Source: Erysipelotrichaceae bacterium (GTDB lineage Bacteria > Bacillota_I > Bacilli_A > Erysipelotrichales > Erysipelotrichaceae). Taken from it: a stretch of DNA of 10,502 nucleotides. This document shows, one piece after another, positions 1-5,869 of this stretch. A program made the translations under genes and the position numbers. The stretch covers positions 1-10,502 of the forward strand of contig JABUSI010000371.1 of assembly GCA_021442745.1 (NCBI GenBank), written 5' to 3'. The notes beneath the pieces were generated by a model that was not told the DNA's origin, did no database searches, and was given only the letters and a program-made list of their open reading frames with translations. How positions within the stretch are numbered: the stretch's first letter is position 1; each line of letters begins with the position of its first letter.

Positions 1-1
1 G

Positions 2-412
2 CGACCAAGCCAGGCAGTGACCAGCGCCGACGGAACACCGGTTTCTCCCAAAGAGCCGCTTATAACCGTGCAAGCCCCAATCATCGAGGCAAAGATTATC
101 GAAACCGATGAAGGTACGCATTATTTCGGAGAAATGGCACTGGTTGACGTGGATTCTCCGTTAAGCAGTATGAATACGGTATTCTATACGACACTGTACG
201 ATGAAAACGCATCCTGTCATATTGCGATCGGTGCCGGGTTAGCCGATATCAAAGATCCGGAAGAAAGAGAGAAAGCCGGCGTCAACAATTCGTTCATTCA
301 TGTCGATTTTATGGTCGGCTCCAGAGAACTGAATATTCAGGGACAACGGGAAGACGGAAGCTGGGAAGATGTCTTTGTGAACGGAAGCTGGGGACCATTG
401 TTCCGGCTGTAA
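2..412 (+). CDS. M29 family aminopeptidase (AmpS/PepS-like), 3' end only
   Basis: This is the C-terminal 136 residues of a metallo-aminopeptidase that removes N-terminal amino acids from peptides in the cytoplasm. The frame is open to the left edge, and the GTG at 17 has no ribosome binding site, so the gene starts outside the window. Family hallmarks are visible: a metal-ligand Glu in GEMALVD (codon 131-133), FYTTLYDENASCH with a ligand His (codon 218-220), and IHVDFMVGS with His (299-301) and Asp (305-307). From family knowledge, the Glu-to-His spacing (29 residues) equals that of characterised AmpS enzymes. The His-to-His segment is 27 residues instead of about 33. The residue seven after the first His, often a catalytic Tyr, is Leu. 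The product ends GSWGPLFRL, like the usual NGxW end. The M29 assignment is firm; substrate preference is unknown. Confidence 0.85.
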   Translation, partial: RPSQAVTSADGTPVSPKEPLITVQAPIIEAKIIETDEGTHYFGEMALVDVDSPLSSMNTVFYTTLYDENASCHIAIGAGLADIKDPEEREKAGVNNSFIHVDFMVGSRELNIQGQREDGSWEDVFVNGSWGPLFRL

Positions 413-413
413 A

Positions 414-450
414 AAAAAGAAACTGTAACATTTCGTTGCAGTTTCTTTTT
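414..450. terminator. Bidirectional rho-independent terminator between convergent genes
   Basis: A 16-bp stem pairs 414-429 with 435-450 (one G-T pair) around the five-base loop ATTTC. The stem's outer parts are an A-run and a T-run, so transcripts from either strand end in a U-tract. It lies just after the aminopeptidase stop and 18 bases before the end of the oppositely oriented permease gene, so it probably serves both. Confidence 0.85.
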
Positions 451-467
451 GTTTACAAAAATATGTT

Positions 468-1859
468 TTAATCTTTCGGTAATACGATATTCAGGATAAT
501 CGCAACCATGGCCGCCGGAACGATACCGGAACCGCCGAAGATTAACTGTAAGGACTGCGGAAGGCCTGCCAGTACGGCTCCGTTGGCACCTAAACCGTAT
601 CCGAGTCCCAAGGCAACCGATACGATGGAAATGTTCCGTGTTGTCATCGGCGTCTTGGTAATCAACTGGATTCCGCTTACCACAATGGATGAGAACATCA
701 TGATGGCAGCACCACCCAGTACGGCCTGCGGCATAATGGAAAGAACCGCAGCCAGTTTCGGGAACAAGCCGCACAGAATCAAAAAGATTGCTCCGCAGCT
801 TAACGCAAACCGGTTGACTACCTTGGTCATGGTTACCAGACCGACGTTCTGTGAGAAGGAGGTATTCGGAAGAACACCAAACACAGCAGCCAGGGAAGAA
901 CCCAATCCGTCGCAGATGACACCACCGGCTAACTCGGTATCCGTTGCTTCTCTGCCCAGGCCGCCTTCCATCACACCGGAGATATCCCCGACGGTTTCCA
1001 CAGCGGTTACAATAAACATGATCATGACAGGCGCAATGGCACGCATGTCAAAGATCGGCTTTACAGGCAGGATGGCAGGTAAAGAGAACCATGCTGCTTC
1101 TTTTACTTTGTCAAAATTCAACACCCAGGATTTTACGTATTCCACACCGTCGGCATTGATTCCGGTTGTAGGAAGAACCATTCCCATTACGAAACAGATG
1201 ATATAACCGCAGATAATACCGATTAAAATAGAAGACGTTGACGTTAAACCTTTGGTGTAGTGCTTTAATCCCAGAATGATGACCAGTACCGTAAATCCGA
1301 CCAGCAGATTTTCAATGGAACCGTAATCAACGGCAGAAGAACCACCGCCAAAGGATGAGACACCAACCGATATCAGAGACAAACCGATTGCCAGAACAAC
1401 CGTACCGGTTACGACCGGCGGGAAGAACTTCCGTAACGGTTTTAAGAAGAATCCCAAAATACCTTCAAAAATACCACCGACAATGGATGCACCCATCATG
1501 GCACCGTAAGCAATGATGCCTCCGCCCATGATGGAAGCTACGCTTTTGAATACACCGATGAACCCGGAACTGGTTCCCATGATAATCGGGACTTTTCCGC
1601 CGACAGGACCAATCGCAAACAATTGAATCAACGTGACAACGCCGGCAATAATCATCGCGTTCTGCAGTAAGCTGACGTATACTTCCGCAAACTCACTGGC
1701 AGCCCCGATTCCGCAGGCACCGCAGATGACCATCAAAGGCGTCAGGTTTCCCACAAACATCGCAAGTACGTGCTGCAATCCGTAGGCAATAGCTTCCTTC
1801 AACGGAATTTTTCCCTCAAATTCATAGGGGGATGAAAACTGTGTTTTTTCGTCTTTCAT
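468..1859 (-). CDS. NCS2 nucleobase:cation symporter, xanthine/urate permease type (PbuX-like)
   Basis: A 463-residue inner-membrane transporter that would import xanthine, urate or a related purine with protons or sodium for purine salvage. It is hydrophobic throughout, with about 12-14 membrane segments. NCS2 signatures are present: QH in the first helix (residues 29-30), a Glu in ETVGD (residue 288) where the family has its substrate-binding acid, and SQNVGLVTMTK (Q337-N338), fitting the NAT motif QNxGxxxxT[RKG]. The SFSQNVGLV form is typical of the PbuX/XanP/UacT branch rather than the uracil branch. I chose the ATG at 1859 because AAGGAGG (1865-1871) lies 5 bases upstream. An in-frame ATG at 1943 would add 28 residues but lacks a ribosome binding site and would span the likely promoter. 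No purine riboswitch is seen. It appears monocistronic. The exact substrate is uncertain. Confidence 0.9.
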   Translation of the reverse strand: MKDEKTQFSSPYEFEGKIPLKEAIAYGLQHVLAMFVGNLTPLMVICGACGIGAASEFAEVYVSLLQNAMIIAGVVTLIQLFAIGPVGGKVPIIMGTSSGFIGVFKSVASIMGGGIIAYGAMMGASIVGGIFEGILGFFLKPLRKFFPPVVTGTVVLAIGLSLISVGVSSFGGGSSAVDYGSIENLLVGFTVLVIILGLKHYTKGLTSTSSILIGIICGYIICFVMGMVLPTTGINADGVEYVKSWVLNFDKVKEAAWFSLPAILPVKPIFDMRAIAPVMIMFIVTAVETVGDISGVMEGGLGREATDTELAGGVICDGLGSSLAAVFGVLPNTSFSQNVGLVTMTKVVNRFALSCGAIFLILCGLFPKLAAVLSIMPQAVLGGAAIMMFSSIVVSGIQLITKTPMTTRNISIVSVALGLGYGLGANGAVLAGLPQSLQLIFGGSGIVPAAMVAIILNIVLPKD

Positions 1860-1864
1860 AAAGA

Positions 1865-1871
1865 CCTCCTT
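1865..1871 (-). promoter_or_regulatory. Ribosome binding site deciding the permease start
   Basis: On the minus strand this reads AAGGAGG, a near-complete match to the anti-Shine-Dalgarno complement, 5 bases before the ATG at 1859. It argues against the longer in-frame start at 1943. Confidence 0.85.
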
Positions 1872-1884
1872 CATCAATGGAAGG

Positions 1885-1893
1885 ATTTTATCA
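1885..1893 (-). promoter_or_regulatory. Putative extended -10 promoter of the permease gene
   Basis: The minus strand reads TGATAAAAT: a TGn extension followed by TAAAAT (5 of 6 to TATAAT). At 17 bases upstream there is only a T-run as a poor -35 box, so recognition would rest on the extended -10. The inferred transcription start is near 1878, giving a leader of about 20 bases. This is a motif match only. Confidence 0.4.
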
Positions 1894-1928
1894 CACATGA
1901 TTTTCGGAAAAAAGACCGTTTTTGACAG

Positions 1929-1942
1929 TGTAAACACTTTCA
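1929..1942 (-). promoter_or_regulatory. cre-like operator box (proximal) upstream of the permease
   Basis: The minus strand reads TGAAAGTGTTTACA, which fits the CcpA box consensus TGWAARCGYTWNCA except that the central C is T. Its centre is about 57 bases upstream of the inferred transcription start. A LacI-family protein (CcpA or a purine regulator) is the likely binder, but this is inferred from the motif alone. Confidence 0.45.
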
Positions 1943-1969
1943 TTTTGCGGTGGGAAACCGCTCTTTTTA

Positions 1970-1983
1970 TTTAAGCGCTTACA
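1970..1983 (-). promoter_or_regulatory. cre-like operator box (distal) upstream of the permease
   Basis: The minus strand reads TGTAAGCGCTTAAA, one base from the fully symmetric cre palindrome TGTAAGCGCTTACA, and it contains the perfect 10-bp palindrome TAAGCGCTTA. Its centre lies 41 bp (about four helical turns) from the proximal box. It sits 17 bases past the terminator of the upstream small gene, so it belongs to the permease rather than to that gene. Confidence 0.55.
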
Positions 1984-1999
1984 TCGGCGGAAGGTCATG

Positions 2000-2030
2000 A
2001 AAAAGGTTGCAGGAAATCTTCCCTGCAACC
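2000..2030 (-). terminator. Rho-independent terminator of the small minus-strand gene
   Basis: A perfect 9-bp GC-containing stem pairs GGTTGCAGG (2005-2013) with CCTGCAACC (2022-2030). On the minus strand it is followed by TTTTT (2004-2000). It starts about 20 bases after the stop of the 2052-2345 gene and separates that gene from the permease. There is no T-run on the plus-strand side. Confidence 0.85.
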
Positions 2031-2051
2031 GTGTAACCTGTAAATACTGTT

Positions 2052-2345
2052 TTATTCCAGAACTCCGTGATGGTCCAGAAGTGCCATTACGTCATCGCTT
2101 AAATACTCCTGTAAGTTCATACCGTTACGGGTAAAGGTTTCTTCCAGTTCCTCAAAGTTCATAAACGAGACGTCAGGAAGCGATAACCGGCAACGCCGGA
2201 GGGCTTTTTTGAATTTTACGATATTCTCTTCAAAATCGTTGTCGGAACCCGTTTCCGTCAATGTCAGATATTCCAGCAGATCCTCCGTTGTGCCGAACAT
2301 ACCGCTCATTTTCTTATCAATGATGTTTTCCAGATACAGTGACAT
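2052..2345 (-). CDS. Hypothetical small acidic protein (97 aa)
   Basis: I do not recognise this protein. It is 97 residues, predicted soluble, mostly helical and acidic, with a central basic patch (KFKKALRRCR) between two acidic stretches (LTETGSDNDFEEN and NFEELEETF). There is no signal peptide, membrane segment or Cys-pair metal motif. I prefer the ATG at 2345: GGAGG (2354-2358) lies 8 bases upstream, whereas the in-frame GTG at 2354 overlaps that site. It has its own terminator downstream and is divergent from mnmL. A TATACT-like -10 (minus strand, 2369-2374) is present without a clear -35. A good ribosome binding site, tight ATG spacing and a dedicated terminator support a real gene. No function is proposed. 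Confidence 0.75.
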   Translation of the reverse strand: MSLYLENIIDKKMSGMFGTTEDLLEYLTLTETGSDNDFEENIVKFKKALRRCRLSLPDVSFMNFEELEETFTRNGMNLQEYLSDDVMALLDHHGVLE

Positions 2346-2439
2346 ACCGGTCACCTCCCTATATCTATAGTATACAAGGGAAAAATGTATATATTATGTG
2401 AGGGAAGAGGGAAATTGTGTTTTTCCTTTTTATTTTGTG

Positions 2440-2445
2440 TACAAT
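2440..2445 (+). promoter_or_regulatory. Putative -10 box for the mnmL-mnmM operon
   Basis: TACAAT matches 5 of 6 bases of TATAAT and lies 25 bases before the mnmL ATG. The nearest -35-like hexamer, TTGTGT (2415-2420), is 19 bases upstream, longer than ideal. The surrounding stretch is T-rich. Confidence 0.4.
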
Positions 2446-2470
2446 AGAAGACAGATGTGGTGGTGAAAAC

Positions 2471-3412
2471 ATGAACAATCCGTTTCCGTACTCTCTGGAC
2501 AATAAACGATATCTGACGTGGAACTATTATTTACAGAAAACGTACGGCTGTAAGGTTGCCAAAGTGCCTCTGGATGCCCGTTTTACCTGTCCGAACCGTG
2601 ACGGCACCAAAGGATTCGGCGGATGTACGTTCTGCAGCGCACAGGGTTCCGGTGATTTCCCAACCGGGTATACGGAAGATCTGATGGAACAGTTTTCCGC
2701 CCGTTACGAAGTGATGAAACACAAATGGCCGGATTGCAAGGCCATCGTATATTTCCAGGCGTATACGAACACATATGCTCCGCTGAAAACGCTCAAGAAA
2801 ATCTATGAGCCGTTTTTGTCCGTAAAAGACGTGGTGGCGATTTCCATTGCGACCCGTGCGGACTGTCTTTCGGACGAAGTAATCGGATATCTGGATTGGT
2901 TGGGGACAAAAACGGATATCTGGGTGGAACTGGGTGTACAGTCTGTACATGAGAAAACCGCTGTTTTGACCAATCGGGGACATTCGCATGAGGAAACGGT
3001 CCGGGTGATTGAAAAACTGAAAAATACGTCGGTGCATGTCTGCGTGCATGTCATCAACGGGTTCCCGTGGGAAACCAGGGAAATGATGACGGAAACGGTC
3101 CGGCAGCTGGCAAAACTGCCGGTTGATGCGATGAAGATTCATATGCTGCACATTCTTAAGGATTCTGCCATGGGAAGACAATATGAGAAAGAACCGTTTG
3201 CGCTTCTGACAAGGGAAGAGTACGTCAGTCTGGTAGTCGACCAGCTGGAACTGCTTCCGGAAACGATGATTCTGCAGCGATTGACAGGAGACGGAATGGC
3301 GGACGACTTGCTGGCCCCGATGTGGACAAAAAAGAAAACCATCGTACTGAATGAAATTGACAAAGAGATGGTACGAAGAAATACGGTACAGGGAAGAAGG
3401 TATGAACCATGA
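2471..3412 (+). CDS. mnmL: Radical SAM protein of the YtqA/YhcC family (MnmL), tRNA wobble-uridine modification
   Basis: A 313-residue cytoplasmic iron-sulfur enzyme of the TIGR01212 (YtqA/YhcC) family. Its N-terminal part carries the atypical radical SAM cluster motif CX11CX2C (C40, C52, C55) in FTCPNRDGT...GGCTFCSA, the form seen in this family and reminiscent of Elp3. Further family blocks are VYFQAYTNTYAP, ISIATRADCL, WVELGVQS and HVINGFPWE. From family knowledge, YtqA (MnmL) was recently assigned, with MnmM, to the Gram-positive route turning cmnm5(s2)U into mnm5(s2)U at tRNA position 34; assigning that role here is inference from homology and gene pairing. I chose the ATG at 2471, preceded by GGTGGTGA; an in-frame ATG at 2417 would add 18 hydrophobic residues through the promoter. 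Its TGA overlaps the next ATG, so the genes should be translationally coupled. Confidence 0.88.
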   Translation: MNNPFPYSLDNKRYLTWNYYLQKTYGCKVAKVPLDARFTCPNRDGTKGFGGCTFCSAQGSGDFPTGYTEDLMEQFSARYEVMKHKWPDCKAIVYFQAYTNTYAPLKTLKKIYEPFLSVKDVVAISIATRADCLSDEVIGYLDWLGTKTDIWVELGVQSVHEKTAVLTNRGHSHEETVRVIEKLKNTSVHVCVHVINGFPWETREMMTETVRQLAKLPVDAMKIHMLHILKDSAMGRQYEKEPFALLTREEYVSLVVDQLELLPETMILQRLTGDGMADDLLAPMWTKKKTIVLNEIDKEMVRRNTVQGRRYEP

Positions 3413-3939
3413 GATTGCATCCGACGATAACGGAACTGTCACATATGTTGATGAATCTGTATGTCACGGGCGATTCCGTGTGTGTCGATGGCACCGTCGG
3501 CGGTGGAAATGACACGGTATGGTTATGCGAACATGCCCGCTACGTATACGGATTCGATATACAGAAAGAGGCCATCGACATCACCGGAAGTCGGTTGTAC
3601 GGGTACAACAATTATGAATTGATTGAGGATTCGCATGAAAATATGGAAAGGTATGTAAAGGAGCCGGTGGATTGCGTAATCTTTAATTTCGGGTATTTAC
3701 CGGGGGCGAATCATGAAATTACGACGAAAACGGAGAGTTCCTTACGTGCAGTGGAAGCGGCTTTGCGGCTGTTGAAGAGCGACGGGCATCTTATTTTGTG
3801 TTTTTACCCGGGACATGAGGAAGGAAAACGGGAATATGAGAACGTTGTAAAAAGATTGTCGGAACTTCCGGTATTGTGTTCGTCCTATCGAACGCATATT
3901 GAGAATTCCCCGGTTTTGTATCTGGTAACGAAGAAATAG
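3409..3939 (+). CDS. mnmM: SAM-dependent tRNA 5-aminomethyl-(2-thio)uridine methyltransferase MnmM (YtqB family)
   Basis: A 176-residue, single-domain Rossmann methyltransferase, the usual size for YtqB. Motif I is VDGTVGGGNDT (residues 26-36), with an acidic residue ending strand 2 (D50 in GFDIQKEA). The family motif FNFGYLPGANHEITTK (from residue 92) provides the NxGYLPG signature. From family knowledge, MnmM methylates 5-aminomethyl-(2-thio)uridine at tRNA wobble position 34 to give mnm5(s2)U. The motif I here is slightly unusual: most relatives read DATxGNGxDT, while this one has Gly in place of Ala and of Asn. The start overlaps the mnmL stop as ATGA, with GAAGG a few bases upstream, consistent with a two-gene operon making consecutive steps. 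No terminator is evident before the next promoter. Confidence 0.88.
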   Translation: MRLHPTITELSHMLMNLYVTGDSVCVDGTVGGGNDTVWLCEHARYVYGFDIQKEAIDITGSRLYGYNNYELIEDSHENMERYVKEPVDCVIFNFGYLPGANHEITTKTESSLRAVEAALRLLKSDGHLILCFYPGHEEGKREYENVVKRLSELPVLCSSYRTHIENSPVLYLVTKK

Positions 3940-3965
3940 AAATCGCGATTGGTTTTGGGTATAAT
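3937..3965 (+). promoter_or_regulatory. Sigma-A type promoter for pepF, with palindrome in the spacer
   Basis: A perfect TATAAT (3960-3965) lies 17 bases after TAGAAA (3937-3942, 4 of 6 to TTGACA), about 27 bases before the pepF start. Within the promoter sits the perfect 10-bp palindrome AATCGCGATT (3941-3950), touching the -35 box, a possible operator. The -35 begins in the mnmM stop codon. Confidence 0.65.
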
Positions 3966-3992
3966 GAAACGTGAGAGAAAAGAGGATGGAGT

Positions 3993-5804
3993 ATGAGTGA
4001 AAAAGTATTGTATCGGAAAGATGTGGATCCTGCCCTGACGTGGGATTTGTCTGCAATTTATAAAACGGAAGAAGAAATGTTTGCGGATCAGAAGAAGATG
4101 CAGGATCTGACCGACGAAATCGTAAAGGAATTCAAGGGAAACCTGAATAATGCAGAAACGATTGCGGCGTGTCTTGAAAAATACAGCCGCGTACTGGAAA
4201 TCCAGACATTGGTCAGTCATTACTGTGATCTTTCTTCGGCGGTGGATTACTATGATTCCTACATTCAGCAGCGGAATGCGAAAAATACGCGGATTATGGC
4301 GGATATCGCCGGTAAACTGTCGTTTGTGGAGAGTGAACTGATGGAAGTGGGCGATGATATACTGGAAGAAGTGATGTCCGCTTGCCATGACTATGACGGA
4401 TTTGTGAAGGAAATCGTACGGAAAAAGCCGCATCGGTTGAGTCCGGAAACCGAGAAAACTCTTACCGGTCTGTCGGCTGTATACCAGACACCGTATGAAA
4501 TCTATAATATGGCGAAACTGGCGGATATGAAGTTTGATGATTTCGAGGTAAACGGAAAGAAGTATCCGCTGGGTTACAGCCTGTTTGAGGATTATTATCT
4601 GTATGATAAAGACACGGCGGTGCGCAGGGCGGCTTTCGACGCATTTTCCCGTAAAATCCGTCAGTATGAAAACGTAACGGCTACGGCATACAATGCACAC
4701 GTACAGCTGGATAAGACAATGGCAACATTGCGCGGATTCGAATCGGTTTTCGACTACCTGCTGTTTGATCAGAAAGTTACGATTGACATGTATCATCGGC
4801 AGATTGACCTGATTACCACGAAACTGGCACCGCATATGCGGAAATATGCCAAGCTTCTGCAACGGGTACATAAACTGGATAAGATGACGTTTGCGGATCT
4901 GAAACTGCCGCTGGATCCGGATTATGTTCCGCCGGTAACCATTGAACAGTCCAAGGAATACATCAAGAACGGCCTGGCTGTTATGGGAGAAGATTATGTG
5001 GAAATGATTGAACGGGCATATGCGGAACGCTGGGTGGATTTTGCGCAGAACCAGGGAAAATCGACCGGCGGATTCTGTGCCGCACCGTACAACAATCATG
5101 CATACATTCTGTTAAGCTGGGGCGGACGGATGAGCGACGTGTTTACACTGGCTCATGAACTGGGACATGCCGGAAACGGTAAAATCTGCAATCAGCACAA
5201 TTCCGTGATGAACTGTGATTTCTCTATGTATTTCGGAGAAGCACCGTCCACCATCAACGAACTGATTATGGGAAATTATATGAAATCCATCAGTAAGGAC
5301 AAGAGGATGCAACGCTGGGTATTGTCCAATATCGTAGGCAATACGTATTATCATAATTTCGTCACGCACTTGCTGGAAGCGGCTTATCAGCGGGAAGTAT
5401 ACCGGATTGTCGACAAAGGCGGTTCTGTGGATGCCGAAACGTTAAGCGGCATCAAGAAGAAAGTTCTGACGGATTTCTGGGGTGATGCGGTGGAAATCAA
5501 CGAAGGTGCCGAATTAACGTGGATGAGACAACCGCATTATTATATGGGCTTGTATTCCTATACGTATTCTGCCGGACTGACGGTCGCAACCGAAGTGGCA
5601 AGCCGGATTGAGAAGGAAGGACAGCCGGCTGTGGATGACTGGAGAAAAGTGCTGGCTATGGGAAAAACATCTACACCGATTGAACAGGCTGCAGTCGGAG
5701 GAGTGGATATCACAACCGAACAGCCGCTTTTGCACACAATTGCACATATCGGGGATATGATTGAAGAAATGATCAGTCTTACCGACGAACTGGAAAAAGA
5801 ATAG
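3993..5804 (+). CDS. pepF: Oligoendopeptidase F (M3 family zinc metallopeptidase)
   Basis: A 603-residue cytoplasmic zinc peptidase that cleaves short oligopeptides, matching the usual PepF length of about 600. The N-terminal two thirds is helical, starting with the family-typical block WDLSAIY and covering the PepF N-terminal domain to about residue 190. The catalytic M3 domain contains HELGH at residues 388-392 (two zinc-ligand His and the catalytic Glu389). The third ligand is Glu416 in GEAPSTINE, 28 residues after the first His. The C-terminal substrate-binding stretch MRQPHYYMGLYSYTYSAG is also typical. No signal peptide is seen. The start is supported by GAGGA (3982-3986) 6 bases upstream. 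It is transcribed from its own promoter and followed by a strong hairpin, so it is probably monocistronic, perhaps with read-through from mnmM. PepF supports turnover of imported or signal peptides; the exact role here is inferred. Confidence 0.95.
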   Translation: MSEKVLYRKDVDPALTWDLSAIYKTEEEMFADQKKMQDLTDEIVKEFKGNLNNAETIAACLEKYSRVLEIQTLVSHYCDLSSAVDYYDSYIQQRNAKNTRIMADIAGKLSFVESELMEVGDDILEEVMSACHDYDGFVKEIVRKKPHRLSPETEKTLTGLSAVYQTPYEIYNMAKLADMKFDDFEVNGKKYPLGYSLFEDYYLYDKDTAVRRAAFDAFSRKIRQYENVTATAYNAHVQLDKTMATLRGFESVFDYLLFDQKVTIDMYHRQIDLITTKLAPHMRKYAKLLQRVHKLDKMTFADLKLPLDPDYVPPVTIEQSKEYIKNGLAVMGEDYVEMIERAYAERWVDFAQNQGKSTGGFCAAPYNNHAYILLSWGGRMSDVFTLAHELGHAGNGKICNQHNSVMNCDFSMYFGEAPSTINELIMGNYMKSISKDKRMQRWVLSNIVGNTYYHNFVTHLLEAAYQREVYRIVDKGGSVDAETLSGIKKKVLTDFWGDAVEINEGAELTWMRQPHYYMGLYSYTYSAGLTVATEVASRIEKEGQPAVDDWRKVLAMGKTSTPIEQAAVGGVDITTEQPLLHTIAHIGDMIEEMISLTDELEKE

Positions 5805-5806
5805 TA

Positions 5807-5838
5807 AAATACAGCCACTGTTACAGGTGGCTGTATTT
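5807..5838 (+). terminator. Hairpin after pepF, probable terminator with a weak U-tract
   Basis: A perfect 12-bp stem pairs AAATACAGCCAC (5807-5818) with GTGGCTGTATTT (5827-5838) around an 8-base loop, starting 2 bases after the pepF stop. The trailing T-run is short (TATTTGT), so termination may be incomplete and allow some read-through into the next gene. Confidence 0.65.
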
Positions 5839-5848
5839 GTGGTAGAAT
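5820..5848 (+). promoter_or_regulatory. Putative promoter for the DUF218 gene, overlapping the pepF hairpin
   Basis: The extended -10 TGGTAGAAT (5840-5848; hexamer 5 of 6 to TATAAT) lies 17 bases after GTTACA (5820-5825, 4 of 6 to TTGACA). That -35 is in the loop of the pepF hairpin. The spacing to the ATG at 5870 is suitable. This is a motif match only. Confidence 0.45.
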
Positions 5849-5869
5849 AGATGAAAAGGAAGTACGATT

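Noticed and set aside
17..19. GTG as the start of the first gene
   Set aside because: The frame is open upstream to the window edge, there is no ribosome binding site, and the encoded part corresponds only to the C-terminal end of M29 enzymes.
508..1206. 232-codon open frame on the plus strand opposite the permease
   Set aside because: Antisense of the NCS2 coding region, without a ribosome binding site or a plausible fold.
1860..1943. 28-residue N-terminal extension of the permease from an upstream ATG
   Set aside because: No ribosome binding site there, while AAGGAGG stands 5 bases before the ATG at 1859; the extension would also cover the likely promoter.
1944..1968. GCGGT/ACCGC hairpin (1947-1961) followed by a T-run on the plus strand
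   Set aside because: It looks like a small terminator, but no plus-strand gene precedes it and the stem is only 5 bp; on the minus strand it has no U-tract. It lies between the two operator-like boxes and may be incidental.
1872..2003. Purine riboswitch in front of the permease
   Set aside because: I looked for the conserved guanine/xanthine aptamer core and an attached terminator and saw neither; with the inferred promoter the leader is too short.
2417..2470. 18-residue extension of MnmL from an upstream ATG
   Set aside because: It would start within the promoter region and adds residues absent from the family; the ATG at 2471 has GGTGGTGA before it.
2531..3442. 303-codon open frame on the minus strand opposite mnmL
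   Set aside because: Shadow of a well-recognised gene; no start signals and no domain-like sequence.
3885..5099. 404-codon open frame on the minus strand opposite pepF
   Set aside because: No ribosome binding site at its start, no recognisable domain, and His/Arg/Ile-rich composition typical of the antisense of a coding gene; pepF on the other strand is unmistakable.
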